A stretch of 64,000 bases of DNA. Origin: JBEVJC01 sp040510375. Its GTDB lineage: Bacteria; Bacteroidota; Bacteroidia; Chitinophagales; Chitinophagaceae. Below, piece after piece: positions 1 to 9,202 of this stretch. Made by a program: the position numbers and the translations under genes. The stretch lies in the NCBI GenBank assembly GCA_040510375.1, contig JBEVJC010000017.1, positions 62,001-126,000 of the forward strand. The letters are read 5' to 3'. Each line of letters opens with the position of its first letter. Position 1 is the stretch's first letter. The notes under the pieces are model-generated. The model was not told the DNA's origin. It saw nothing but the letters and a program-made list of their open reading frames with translations, and did not search any database.

Positions 1-1359
1 CAGTACCATTGTTTTGTTCTTATCATATCCGGTCTGGTTGGTAGAAATAACCAGCGGGTTACCGCTATCACCATTATCGGCAGCTTCACCACCAGGCCAG
101 TACGCTGGCATATTGGGTTTTGACTGACGCAGTTTGCCCCAGATCTGGGCCGACGATTCAGTTGGGTAGTTGCGGTTCTCTTCACGGTAAGCCACATTTA
201 CCCCGTAACGGACATAACGGGAGAATTTACCATCGAGATTGATCCGAAAATTATGTTGTTTATAAAAAGTCGCGCTTTTATTATAAACGGCATCCTGGAA
301 ACGGGTACCTGCGGAGATATAGTACCGCATATTGTCGTTGCCTCCCGAGATGCTCACATCAGCAGAACGCTGCACGGACCAGTCCTTCAGGGTTTCTTTA
401 TACCAGTCTGTATTGGGGAACTTCAGCGGGTCGGATCCATCGCGGTATTTTTGCAGGTCGGCTGGTGAATATTGCGCGGGTGCACCTTCGTATTCAAGGA
501 TCTCGTTAATCAGTTGCGCATAGGTAGCCGCATCTGTTGTTTCTGGTATCACGGTCGGGGCGATCCTTGCTTCGTTATAACTGAACCGAACCTGTGGTTT
601 ATCTGAAGTACCTTTCTTGGTAGTAACGAGGATAACACCATTTGCTGCCCTGGCACCATAGATGGCGGCAGATGCATCTTTAAGTACGGTCACACTTTCA
701 ATATCGGCGGGGTTCAGTCGTTCGAAACTCCTTGAAGCGATACCATCCACCACAACCAGTGGTGAATTATCACCAAGTGTATTGGCGCCCCTGATACGGA
801 GGGTGGAGTTATCACTACCCGGTTCGCCCGATGGAGTTATTGCAACCAGTCCGGGAATGCGGCCCGCCAGTGAGTTGGAAAGATTCACTGCAGGAGATTG
901 CTGAAGCCGTTCTCCTTTCATTGTGCTCACGGAACCGGTGATGGTAGCCACTTTCTGGGTTCCGTATCCAACCACCACTACATTGTCGAGCGAACGGGTG
1001 CTGTCGGGCAAACGGAGGATAAGGCTATTGCCTTCACCAGCTTTGAGTATATAATCCTTCAGTTCGTACGATTGAAATCCTACGGACGAAACCTGGATCC
1101 GGTATTTTATACCAGCTGCCAGGTTATTAAAGGTAAACAGTCCCTGATCATCACTTGTTGTTGTTCTTTGTTCCTTGCTCTGCTGGTTCTGCATAACAAT
1201 GGTTGCAGAAGGCACCATTCCCCCGCGTTCGTCGAGAACAGTACCACTAAGGGTTGCAGATTGTTGTGCAGAGGCTGCGAAACTGATACCCCAGGCCATC
1301 AGCAGGCAAAGCCAGCGAAGGTCTGAGAGACCCCGGTTTCCGAAATTCAGATTTCTCAT
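1..1359 (-). CDS. SusC/RagA-family TonB-dependent outer-membrane receptor, 3' part outside window
   Basis: Reading from the ATG at 1359 the protein has a signal peptide ending near ISFAASAQQ, then a carboxypeptidase-regulatory-like domain (SGTVLDERGGMVPSATI). A plug domain follows with the SusC hallmarks VVVGYGTQK, LRIRGANTLG, PLVVVDG and DASAAIYGARAANGVI. About 450 residues are visible before the window edge; family members run to about 1000, so most of the barrel is missing here. There is no STN domain before the regulatory-like domain. It lies directly downstream of a FecR anti-sigma and an ECF sigma gene, the usual order for nutrient-responsive SusC loci. The substrate, probably a glycan or peptide oligomer, cannot be read from the sequence. 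Confidence 0.93.
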   Translation of the reverse strand, partial: MRNLNFGNRGLSDLRWLCLLMAWGISFAASAQQSATLSGTVLDERGGMVPSATIVMQNQQSKEQRTTTSDDQGLFTFNNLAAGIKYRIQVSSVGFQSYELKDYILKAGEGNSLILRLPDSTRSLDNVVVVGYGTQKVATITGSVSTMKGERLQQSPAVNLSNSLAGRIPGLVAITPSGEPGSDNSTLRIRGANTLGDNSPLVVVDGIASRSFERLNPADIESVTVLKDASAAIYGARAANGVILVTTKKGTSDKPQVRFSYNEARIAPTVIPETTDAATYAQLINEILEYEGAPAQYSPADLQKYRDGSDPLKFPNTDWYKETLKDWSVQRSADVSISGGNDNMRYYISAGTRFQDAVYNKSATFYKQHNFRINLDGKFSRYVRYGVNVAYREENRNYPTESSAQIWGKLRQSKPNMPAYWPGGEAADNGDSGNPLVISTNQTGYDKNKTMVL

Positions 1360-1432
1360 TTTTTAGTTGTTAAGTTTTGTGTTCAGATGAATTGATTCGG
1401 TGTTGACGGTGATACAAACGGTAACCCGTGGA

Positions 1433-2662
1433 TTATTTTTTAGTAATAAGAAATTCATTGTTTTCAAAACGGACCTCCAGTTTATTCATCCGGCAGATGG
1501 TTGCCAGGATTGAAGTGAGGGATTCTTTTGTTGTGAAATCACCGGTAAACCACATACCATTCACCTCCTGCGGTTCAAACCGGATCGTAACCGCATAATG
1601 TTTTTGCAGGATACTGAAAACCTCATCGAGACTGGTCTGCCTGAATGAAGGCAATGTGCCGGTATGGAGTGAAGGTTGTTTCCTGGCGGTAGTTGTTGAG
1701 GGGTTATTTATTTTACCTGCCGGTGTTACCTGAACCCGGAAGGAATTGCGGATCAGGTCAAGGTGTAATTCATCCCCTGCGTTTAACATGATATCCTTTC
1801 CGCTGATGGAAGGGCCTGGTGTTACTGCAACGCGACCTTCTGACATCAGGACAGAGATCTTTCCATTTTTTGTATTGTTGACAGTAAATGCGGTACCCAC
1901 AGCACGGACCAGAACGGAACGGGCCGTTACAATAAATGGATGTTGTTTATCTTTTGCAACAGCAAAAAATGCCTGTCCTTTCTGAAGGTTAATGGAACGG
2001 GTGACTGATCCGTACGAGGCATCATAGGATAGCCTTGATCCGGGATATAATTGAAGAACCGAACCATCGGGTAATACACTCAGGTGGATGCTATCGGTTA
2101 GGTTTTCGAGAACTGTGCCCTGTGTTGTGGGCCGTTCCAGGCTGTCCACATTGGCAAGAACCGGGGATTTCGTTTGCGATTGTTTTCCTTGCGTGAAATA
2201 AAATGCAGCAGCTATAATCAGAATGGCAGCTGCGGCGGCGCACCATTGTTTTATTCGACTGATTCTGGGTGTTGATTCAGGGGCTAGGCTGTATTCGACA
2301 GATATCGTTGATGGATCGTTCCCTATTGTTGAGGTCCCTGTGTCGGGTTCAACTGCCATAGCAAGTTGCGTTCCCCAGTGAGATGTGGGCTGGACGGCAC
2401 TTTCAACAGGTGCTCCCTGCTCGCGGGATTGACCCGATGAAGAAGAGATCCTCCCCATGATAACCTGGTACTGTTCCTCGAAAAATAGTAAACTCCCGGT
2501 TTGTAAATCCGGATTCTCCAAACTCTGGCGGTACGCTGCTTCCAGCTGTTCCATCCATTGCGGATCATGTTCACCAATCCTGTTGAGTAGTTCCTGTTTT
2601 TCCGTTGCGGAGAGTTCGTTGGACCAGAATTTAATGGTCAGTTCCTGTATTGATTGCTTCAC
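1433..2662 (-). CDS. FecR-family anti-sigma factor
   Basis: A 409-residue protein. The N-terminal cytoplasmic helical segment (IKFWSNELSATEKQELL) would bind the sigma factor. A single membrane span lies near residues 140-158 (WCAAAAAILIIAAAFYF). The periplasmic FecR domain is recognised by GSVLQLYPGSRLSYD, GQAFFAVAKDKQHPFIV and VRAVGTAFTVN. The C-terminal DUF4974-like domain (RQTSLDEVFSILQKHY to FTGDFT) probably contacts the receptor plug. It sits 56 bp downstream of the sigma gene and 73 bp upstream of the SusC gene. The inferred role is to relay receptor occupancy to the sigma factor. Confidence 0.92.
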   Translation of the reverse strand: MKQSIQELTIKFWSNELSATEKQELLNRIGEHDPQWMEQLEAAYRQSLENPDLQTGSLLFFEEQYQVIMGRISSSSGQSREQGAPVESAVQPTSHWGTQLAMAVEPDTGTSTIGNDPSTISVEYSLAPESTPRISRIKQWCAAAAAILIIAAAFYFTQGKQSQTKSPVLANVDSLERPTTQGTVLENLTDSIHLSVLPDGSVLQLYPGSRLSYDASYGSVTRSINLQKGQAFFAVAKDKQHPFIVTARSVLVRAVGTAFTVNNTKNGKISVLMSEGRVAVTPGPSISGKDIMLNAGDELHLDLIRNSFRVQVTPAGKINNPSTTTARKQPSLHTGTLPSFRQTSLDEVFSILQKHYAVTIRFEPQEVNGMWFTGDFTTKESLTSILATICRMNKLEVRFENNEFLITKK

Positions 2663-2718
2663 AACAATAAAGAGTGAAAAGCTTCAAAAAAGGAAATGGT
2701 TTCAATATTATGGGAATG

Positions 2719-3312
2719 TTAAGCATTTGGACTGATCATCCAGAGAACCAGGGCGGCTCCTTCCACAAGGCCTTTTTCTTTTACTACCTGTTGACGGACT
2801 ATGCGGACTGCCTGTTTAAGGTATTCCCTGATGGTGCCCGGGGTGGAGTTCATCTCGGCAGCTATCTCTTCTATTGATTTGCCTTCAAACTTATTCAATG
2901 TAAATACAAGCCTCCGCCTTGGTGAAAGTTTTTCTACGGCATTCCCGATCAGGTGTAACTGGGTTTCCAGCAATATCGGATCTTCAGTCTCTTCAACAGC
3001 GGTTTCAAACGCATTATAATTTTCAACAAGGAGTAAGGACTCCTTTAAACGGGAGCGCAGGCAGGCCTTTGATTTATTATGGCTTACCACGAATAACCAG
3101 GATGCAATGTTTTCCTTTTCGGGTTTATTGTTCAGATGATCCCAGAGAGAGAGGAAGGTATCCTGAAATATATCCTGGGCAAGGGTTTCGTCATGTACCA
3201 GTTTAATGATATTTGCATAAACAGCCTTATGGAACTGCTGGTAAATACCATCAAACCTGTTAAGATTACCGCGTGGATGCGATTCTTCCTCCTTCCCGTT
3301 TACCGTTGCCAT
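2719..3312 (-). CDS. ECF RNA polymerase sigma-70 factor (FecI-like)
   Basis: 197 residues. Region 2 is seen in DETLAQDIFQDTFLSLWDHL and region 4 in LSPRRRLVFTLNKFEGKSIEEIA followed by the helix-turn-helix MNSTPGTIREYLKQAV. Length and architecture match ECF factors that precede FecR/SusC genes in Bacteroidota. It is the first gene of the sigma-FecR-SusC run and has a -7-like element 23 bases upstream. The likely target is the downstream SusC operon, by analogy with FecI. Confidence 0.92.
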   Translation of the reverse strand: MATVNGKEEESHPRGNLNRFDGIYQQFHKAVYANIIKLVHDETLAQDIFQDTFLSLWDHLNNKPEKENIASWLFVVSHNKSKACLRSRLKESLLLVENYNAFETAVEETEDPILLETQLHLIGNAVEKLSPRRRLVFTLNKFEGKSIEEIAAEMNSTPGTIREYLKQAVRIVRQQVVKEKGLVEGAALVLWMISPNA

Positions 3313-3334
3313 GATAACCCGTTTCTTTGATTCG

Positions 3335-3342
3335 CAAATCTA
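3335..3342 (-). promoter_or_regulatory. Candidate Bacteroidota -7 element for the sigma gene
   Basis: On the minus strand this reads TAGATTTG, a full match to TAnnTTTG, about 23 bases before the sigma factor ATG at 3312. No clear TTG lies at the expected 19-base spacing, so only the -7 half is supported. Confidence 0.4.
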
Positions 3343-3385
3343 AGGAAGCGTGTAACTTTCGGCTATTATCAAAAAGTTATCAAAA

Positions 3386-4396
3386 TTAAAAGACTCCCAG
3401 GAAATCCAACACCCGCTTCCAATATTCCTTATCGTCCCAAAAGCCGTGGATGCCTTCGTTATAAGTGTAAAACTGGGTGCGATTGTTTTTAATCATAAGG
3501 CTGTCGGCAAGTTTTTTTGCAAAAGCAAGGGGAACAAAGGGATCACCGGAATCGTGATGCAATTGTATCGCTGGCAGTTGGTTGGTAAAATAGATCGGTG
3601 AACTTGCAATAAACCTTCTCCTGGCCTCGGCTTCCGTGATTGTTCCGGCAAACAGTTCTTTAAAGAACAGTAATTTAAACTGGTCAGGGTACAATTGGTA
3701 AAGCGCTTTCATATCGGTAGGAGCTGCAACAACCACGGCTTTTTTTATCCTTGGGTCCCTTGCAGCAGCCAACAGGGAGACTGTCCCTCCCCTGCTCCCC
3801 CCAAAAATCGCGATACGATCTTCGTCCGCCTGATGAAATGTTTTAATTGCCACATTCAGAAACCCAAGGGCATCGGTTGCCGCACCATCAAATGCGTCGC
3901 TTACCAAACCTTCGGACATAAAGCTTTTATTTCCGATGATGAGTTCCTGTCCCCGGAAACCAGGGATCAGGATGATGAAATTACTATCCAATCCGGCACC
4001 CAGGAAAGCAGGGAACTGGACGGCTTTATGATTGAAGTCCGAAGTAATGTCAAATTGGGTATGGATCCCATCACCACCCGTAGCAAAGATGACAACCGGA
4101 TATTTTTTGGCAGCGCAGCTGGGAATGATCACCGCTCCATAATGCCTGTAACCTTCGATTTCAGAGGATACAATGTAAAGCCGGTTATTATTTGCAAGGA
4201 TGATTGTATCATGAACCATAACAGATTCTGGTGATAAATCGAGTTTCCGGGAATGGTCCAGTGCTTCTTCTATCTCGTTTGCTGAAGGATCTGCCAGGAT
4301 TTTCCGGAATAATATTTCTTCTTTGCTTTCCTGTTGGATTTGGGCGGTACAGGGGAGGGAACACAGAGCTAATAAACTGATTAATAGGTGTTTCAT
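3386..4396 (-). CDS. Secreted alpha/beta hydrolase (dienelactone hydrolase / prolyl-oligopeptidase-like)
   Basis: The chosen start at 4396 gives a clean signal peptide (MKHLLISLLALCSLPCTAQ); an upstream in-frame ATG at 4453 would bury it. The catalytic triad is readable: nucleophile Ser in IAIFGGSRGGTVSLLAA, Asp in HHDSGDPFVPL, and His in EGIHGFWDD. The length of 336 residues fits an exported esterase or peptidase of the S9/DLH clan. It lies alone between the sigma/FecR/SusC run and an AraC regulator gene whose stop is 83 bp upstream. A perfect 11-bp inverted repeat sits just before its start. The substrate is unknown. Confidence 0.8.
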   Translation of the reverse strand: MKHLLISLLALCSLPCTAQIQQESKEEILFRKILADPSANEIEEALDHSRKLDLSPESVMVHDTIILANNNRLYIVSSEIEGYRHYGAVIIPSCAAKKYPVVIFATGGDGIHTQFDITSDFNHKAVQFPAFLGAGLDSNFIILIPGFRGQELIIGNKSFMSEGLVSDAFDGAATDALGFLNVAIKTFHQADEDRIAIFGGSRGGTVSLLAAARDPRIKKAVVVAAPTDMKALYQLYPDQFKLLFFKELFAGTITEAEARRRFIASSPIYFTNQLPAIQLHHDSGDPFVPLAFAKKLADSLMIKNNRTQFYTYNEGIHGFWDDKEYWKRVLDFLGVF

Positions 4397-4408
4397 GATT
4401 TCATTCTG

Positions 4409-4438
4409 TTTAGTTTTAAACAATCCGTTAAAACTAAA
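4409..4438. promoter_or_regulatory. Perfect 11-bp inverted repeat upstream of the hydrolase gene
   Basis: TTTAGTTTTAA at 4409-4419 is mirrored by TTAAAACTAAA at 4428-4438 with an 8-base loop. It lies between the AraC-regulator stop (4480) and the hydrolase start (4396). It could be an operator or a weak A/T hairpin; there is no GC-rich stem as in a strong terminator. Confidence 0.4.
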
Positions 4439-4479
4439 GAATGAGTTTGCCATGGACGTTCCAGTATGTGGGATGGGAC

Positions 4480-5622
4480 CTATTCCTCTAAACTTTTCTG
4501 GTATTCAGTGGGGGTAACCCCGGTAAATCGTTTAAAAACCCGGTTAAAGCTGGTCTTGGAATTGAAACCCGATTCAAGACCGATTCCCAGCAGGCTCAAA
4601 TGTTTAAAAGCAGGATTTTTTAGCCGGTTTTTCACTTCATCAATCCTGAAGGAATTTATATAGTCGTAAAAATTTTTACCGAGAAAATTATTCAGGATAA
4701 AGGATATCAGATTGGGCTCGGCCTTCATCTGTAAGGCAAAATCGCGGAGGCTCAGATCTTCATTTAAATATATTTTTCCATTCGTCATCAGGTCATTCAT
4801 CATTAAAATATAATCATCTATCTCCTGCCGGGGGATTTTGTTATAATTTTTATTTTCGTTTTTAACTTTCTCCTGTACGATGAAAACAATGTTCATGCGT
4901 TCCAATCCTTTTAGACCGATCCAGTATGTCAGATATGTCAGCAACAGCATCAGAAAATAAAGTATCAGGACGACAACCAGGTACTGCAACTGAAACCTGA
5001 AAAAAAGCAAAAAAGCGGCTGCAAAAGGAACCCAGATCATCCATAACAATCGGTAGCTGGTTAGCAGTTTCTGTAGCCATTGCAGCGTAATTTCCCTGAT
5101 ATTGGAGAAATTTTTTAAAACCCAACTTTCGTGGTTCCCGATAACTCTGCGGGATAACTTCAGGTAATAAAAAATGGAGCAAGCTGACCAGGCATACACG
5201 ACCGGTGTGAAATAAAAATAAAAGGGCGTATTATAAAAGAGCCGGTCTGTGATGATGCTATCAATTATCATGTCGACCTGCAAACTCAACTCCACCAGCA
5301 CCGGGATAAAATGTTTCAGGCCTGCACGCTTAATGGCAAAATCCATATCTGTGAGGCTCCTGGTGTAAAAGAAGATGAGTGGGCCAATAGCCGACAAATA
5401 GGAATAGGGTATCCAAAGCGAAGGAGGGAACAAATTATCGAGGTTTGTATCCAGCACCATCAGATAGGTGAGATGCAAATTGACGATAACCAGCGTCCCT
5501 CCTAACAGTCTCTTTGGAAGAGGTCGGTCTGTTTGCCGGAAAAAAATGATCCCGGCAAGGATAAAATTCTGGATCAGCCCCGAAATAATGAAAAAATTAA
5601 GGGGGTTTATGTTGAAAAACAT
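4480..5622 (-). CDS. Membrane-anchored AraC-family transcriptional regulator
   Basis: 380 residues. The first ~235 hold about seven hydrophobic segments (for example FIISGLIQNFILAGIIFF, ALIFFYTRSL-like spans, and YLVVVLILYFLMLLLTYLTYWIGL). A linker and a C-terminal AraC DNA-binding domain follow: LSLRDFALQMKAEPNLISFIL, then GFNSKTSFNRVFKRFTGVTPTEY. This multi-pass-plus-AraC layout is a common Bacteroidota type thought to sense signals at the membrane. Neighbours suggest it may control the hydrolase downstream or the MFS gene upstream, but nothing in the sequence proves it. Confidence 0.87.
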   Translation of the reverse strand: MFFNINPLNFFIISGLIQNFILAGIIFFRQTDRPLPKRLLGGTLVIVNLHLTYLMVLDTNLDNLFPPSLWIPYSYLSAIGPLIFFYTRSLTDMDFAIKRAGLKHFIPVLVELSLQVDMIIDSIITDRLFYNTPFYFYFTPVVYAWSACSIFYYLKLSRRVIGNHESWVLKNFSNIREITLQWLQKLLTSYRLLWMIWVPFAAAFLLFFRFQLQYLVVVLILYFLMLLLTYLTYWIGLKGLERMNIVFIVQEKVKNENKNYNKIPRQEIDDYILMMNDLMTNGKIYLNEDLSLRDFALQMKAEPNLISFILNNFLGKNFYDYINSFRIDEVKNRLKNPAFKHLSLLGIGLESGFNSKTSFNRVFKRFTGVTPTEYQKSLEE

Positions 5623-5668
5623 GAATTAGTTTGGTCGTTATATAAAGATCTGGTAAGGATGACAAACA

Positions 5669-6913
5669 TCAAACCTGTCCGACTTCAAAAACGCCCTTAC
5701 TTTCCACAACTTTTTTCTTTCTGGCAAAGTAGATAACAACCATCACCACCAGCACGATGGCAGGCATTACTGCTACTTTCATAAACGTATCCGATCCTGC
5801 AATTGCGTTCGCCGTTGCTTCATTGGCGCCGGCAGCAAGTTCAACGTTCTTCACTCCATCATACCATCTGCCCATTAGTGGTACAATCAGTGCTACGGAA
5901 AGCATCCCGAAACCGCCCGTCAGTGAAAGTCCAAGTGCACCGGTACGAGGAAGATATTCGGCTACGAAACCGAGCATGGTTGGCCATACAAAACAAAGAC
6001 CGATAGCAAAGATCACTGCGGCTACTACGGCCATGGATCCTTCTGCTTTGCTCATCATAACGAGTCCGATAGCGGTGAGTAACATGGAACCGATCAACAT
6101 TCCGGTGGGATTGAGCCGGTGCACAACTGGTCCGGCAAATGACCTGCCCAGTGCCATGATACCGTTGATCAGTACCAGGATCAGGATGCCTGAAATTCCC
6201 GCACCTTGTAATAATGCGCCGAGCCACTGGTTGGTGCCCAGTTCAGTTGCAGCAGTCAGCATCATACAGATAAGCATTACCAGGAACAATGGGTTGAGGC
6301 AGGCACGGAACATCTGTTGTGTACTTACGCCTGATGATACGCGTTCTGTTGGAGGAAATTTAAGTTTCCAGAAAAGGAATCCGTAAATCAGCAACGGAAT
6401 GAATAAGGTGGCGATCATTATCCGCCAATCCACCTGGTATTCGCTGATCATAAAATATCCGATCAATCCGCCGATGACAATACCACCGGGAAACCAGACA
6501 TGGAAGCGGTTCAGCATGACGGTCTTTTTTTCGGGATAGAGAGACACCACCAGTGGGTTACAGGCAGCTTCCACCATTCCATTTCCGATTCCGATACATA
6601 CGGTACCGGCAAACAGGGTGGTTGCATCCTTACCGGTCAGGTATAGTATTATACCCGCTAATTGTCCGACGAATGCCAGTCCCAGCAAGCGTTTCATACC
6701 GATCCAGTCGCACAGGGGCCCGCCAAAAAGCATGGCCAGTGTAAAACCCCAGAAGGCCGGACTGAAGATCCATCCAATCTGTTCGCGGTTAAGTTGAAAT
6801 TCTGTTCCCCAGACCCCTTCAAGTGAAGCCCTGAAGGCAAATGTCATGGCCGTCGTGATCAGTGCGATCCGGCTTGCAATGAAGAGTTTTTTGCGGTCAA
6901 TTGTGGCGTGCAT
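5669..6913 (-). CDS. Major facilitator superfamily transporter
   Basis: About 414 residues with twelve predicted membrane segments. The loop-2 motif is GGPLCDWIGMKRLLGLA, and further spans include GGIVIGGLIGYFM and IMALGRSFAGPVVHRLNPTG. The start at 6913 (MHATIDRKKL) is preferred over 6961 because the extra N-terminus is not hydrophobic and looks like leader. Cargo cannot be assigned; sugar or organic-anion MFS members look similar. The C-terminus ends in a basic tail (ARKKKVVESKG). It is transcribed in the same direction as the AraC gene, 46 bp away. Confidence 0.88.
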   Translation of the reverse strand: MHATIDRKKLFIASRIALITTAMTFAFRASLEGVWGTEFQLNREQIGWIFSPAFWGFTLAMLFGGPLCDWIGMKRLLGLAFVGQLAGIILYLTGKDATTLFAGTVCIGIGNGMVEAACNPLVVSLYPEKKTVMLNRFHVWFPGGIVIGGLIGYFMISEYQVDWRIMIATLFIPLLIYGFLFWKLKFPPTERVSSGVSTQQMFRACLNPLFLVMLICMMLTAATELGTNQWLGALLQGAGISGILILVLINGIMALGRSFAGPVVHRLNPTGMLIGSMLLTAIGLVMMSKAEGSMAVVAAVIFAIGLCFVWPTMLGFVAEYLPRTGALGLSLTGGFGMLSVALIVPLMGRWYDGVKNVELAAGANEATANAIAGSDTFMKVAVMPAIVLVVMVVIYFARKKKVVESKGVFEVGQV

Positions 6914-7170
6914 ATCGTTGGTTTTGGCGAAGAAATTACATGATATATTACTGATACGCAATTTTTTGCCCTAAAATTTTCACACACAGGCTGAAAGGCA
7001 TGCCAGGACTGATTCAGGGACATACGGACTTGTTGCTCAATTGTAATAACCGGGCTGTATAAAAACCCGATTTTGTTTAAAAAAAGGCACCGGTCATTTT
7101 CCCCTTGCCTCTTCACGTGGGATTCCCTGAAAGGCTTGATTTCTTCCTGACTAATCTGGAGGTTTATGAA

Positions 7171-7881
7171 TTATTTATGTCCCGTTATATTTTTCTCCAC
7201 TGCCTCGCGGTAATTCCTCCCGATCGGGATCAGGAATTTTCCGATAACGATCCGGTTACGGTCGATTCGCCTGATGGCACTGTTAGCCACTACAAAGGAT
7301 TTATGCACGCGGATAAAGAGCGATTGCGGGAACATTTCCTGCACCAGTTTTACCGATCCTTTGATTACGATATTTTCTTTGGAAGTATGGATAATGGCAT
7401 AATCTTTCAAGCCCTGGATATGGGTAACCTGGTCAAAATAAAGTTTGATCCTTTTAACACCGCTTTTTACGAAAATAAACTCGGGTGTCGGTTCGGCCGG
7501 ATCGAGTTGTGTATCCTGGTTCTTCAGGGAAAGAAAGTCCTTCACTTTAAACATTGCAAGAGAAAAGCGTTCGAAGGATATAGGCTTTAATAAAAAATCG
7601 ATCACGCCCAGTTCATACCCGTCAAAGGCGTAATTGCGGTAAGCCGTGGTAAATATGGTAAGCGGTGGATCGGAAAGCCTTTTCAGGAAATCAATACCAG
7701 ACATGCCGGGCATTTCAATATCCAGTAACAGGACATCTGTGTGTTGATCCTTCAAATGCCGCAATGCATCATTGGCATTACTGAATAGAAAAACGGAAAA
7801 CACATCATCCATACGTTTCAGGTATCCATCCAGAACCTCCAGCGCAAGCGGCTCATCGTCTACCACAACGAATTTCAGCAT
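7171..7881 (-). CDS. LytTR-family response regulator
   Basis: 236 residues. The receiver domain has the acidic pocket (VVDDEPLA), phospho-acceptor Asp in DVLLLDIEMPGMSG and the switch Thr in TIFTTAYRNYAFDGYE. The C-terminal LytTR DNA-binding domain spans about residues 130-232 (FIFVKSGVKRIKLYFDQVTHI, FIRVHKSFVVA). It lies 23 bp downstream of its sensor kinase. LytTR proteins bind paired short repeats; an inverted repeat in the nearby divergent intergenic region is a candidate. Confidence 0.94.
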   Translation of the reverse strand: MLKFVVVDDEPLALEVLDGYLKRMDDVFSVFLFSNANDALRHLKDQHTDVLLLDIEMPGMSGIDFLKRLSDPPLTIFTTAYRNYAFDGYELGVIDFLLKPISFERFSLAMFKVKDFLSLKNQDTQLDPAEPTPEFIFVKSGVKRIKLYFDQVTHIQGLKDYAIIHTSKENIVIKGSVKLVQEMFPQSLFIRVHKSFVVANSAIRRIDRNRIVIGKFLIPIGRNYREAVEKNITGHK

Positions 7882-7904
7882 TGGTTTAAATTTATACGTT
7901 TGTA

Positions 7905-8966
7905 TTATAGTTCAATCTCCAGTATTGCCTCGTAGTTGGTCCTTTTATCTTCAAGTTTCAGGTGATGCCTGGCCGGATAGAGCAGGTCGAGGCGTTTCCG
8001 TAAATTTTCAAGTCCGATACCGCCTTTGTTTTTACTGACCGATGAAGGTGATCTGGCATTTTCCACTTTCAGCGTTAAGGTGGATTTATCCAACCTGATG
8101 TTTACCTTGAGCCAACTATTTTCCGCCTGTTCACCCAACCCGTGTTTGAAAGCGTTTTCTACCAGGGGCAACAGCAGCAGCGGGGCAATCTCCTGTCCAT
8201 TCATTACCGCGTCTACGTTTAAATTAATTGACACGTCGCCGTTAAACCGAAGCCGTTCCAGTTCGATATAATTTGCCAGATAGGTCACCTCCTTTTCAAG
8301 TAAAACCTTTTCGTCGGAACTATCGTATAACATGTACTCCATCATCTCCGAAAGTTTAAGAACTACATCGGGCGCAAGGGTAGATTTTTTAAGCGTCAGT
8401 GCGTAGAGATTATTGAGCACGTTAAATAAAAAATGCGGGTTTACCTGGGCACGCAGGAAATCGACTTCAGCATTTAGTTTCTCGACTGTTATTTTCTGAA
8501 TGGTTAGTTGTTGTCCGTACCAGTCAATACTCAGTTTAAGTGCGAGCATCAGACCGAGGTACCAAAGTGTACTGAAAAAATTGTAGGATAGTGTTTCTAT
8601 TAAACGGCTGTTACGAAGCGGGCCAACCACATAACCATACAGGTAATAATCAAAGAGGCTTTGAATTGCCAGGTAACCGATCACTGAAAGAAGAACGGCT
8701 GCAAAATAGGCGAGGTATCGTTTTTTTAAAAGGTATTTTGGCAGGAAGAACTGAAGGTTCAGGTAAGCGATCACCATGAGTAAAATTACACGGACGCTTA
8801 CACAGGCTATAAAGTAGGGAAGGCTTGCTTTATGGATAAGGTATTTCTTTTCATAAATGAAGAACCCGGTAATCAGTATCCAGTAGGCACTATGGATAAA
8901 AACGTACCTTGTGGAAACAAAACGATTTGAAAAAGGCAGTCTGATAGTTTTATCCAGGAAGTCCAT
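7905..8966 (-). CDS. LytS/YehU-type sensor histidine kinase
   Basis: 353 residues with four membrane spans in the first ~150, no periplasmic sensor domain, then a His_kinase (PF06580-type) domain. The phospho-acceptor His is in FLRAQVNPHFLFNVLNNLYAL, the ATP-lid Asn in LLLPLVENAFKHGLGE, and the G box in KGGIGLENLRKRLDLLYP. It forms an operon with the LytTR regulator. The signal is unknown; kinases of this class often sense membrane or cell-wall state. Confidence 0.93.
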   Translation of the reverse strand: MDFLDKTIRLPFSNRFVSTRYVFIHSAYWILITGFFIYEKKYLIHKASLPYFIACVSVRVILLMVIAYLNLQFFLPKYLLKKRYLAYFAAVLLSVIGYLAIQSLFDYYLYGYVVGPLRNSRLIETLSYNFFSTLWYLGLMLALKLSIDWYGQQLTIQKITVEKLNAEVDFLRAQVNPHFLFNVLNNLYALTLKKSTLAPDVVLKLSEMMEYMLYDSSDEKVLLEKEVTYLANYIELERLRFNGDVSINLNVDAVMNGQEIAPLLLLPLVENAFKHGLGEQAENSWLKVNIRLDKSTLTLKVENARSPSSVSKNKGGIGLENLRKRLDLLYPARHHLKLEDKRTNYEAILEIEL

Positions 8967-9068
8967 TTTTTTATCAGTTAAAGTGAGGGTCGTCGGGAGG
9001 GGTAACAGATCGTACCATGAAAGAAATCAAAAGCAACCGGCCTGCAAAATCAGATCGACAAACGGTTC

Positions 9069-9134
9069 AAATAGTAGATGAATGTAAAGATAAAATAACT
9101 GATATCGACTATTCCTGTCGTTGGTCTACTATTT
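9069..9134. promoter_or_regulatory. Inverted repeat in the divergent region between the kinase and a secreted-protein gene
   Basis: AAATAGTAGA at 9069-9078 is the exact reverse complement of TCTACTATTT at 9125-9134. The two arms are 46 bases apart and lie between the divergent genes starting at 8966 and 9203. They could be paired sites for the adjacent LytTR regulator. Confidence 0.35.
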
Positions 9135-9202
9135 TTTTACTGTGTTTTTAGTTGGATTACTATTGCCTTGTAAACCCGCAATTTCAATTAAAATCATTAA
9201 TC

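Noticed and set aside
5757..6386. 209-residue plus-strand ORF
   Set aside because: Antisense to the MFS gene; low-complexity Ser/Thr/Ala/Ile composition typical of a shadow frame.
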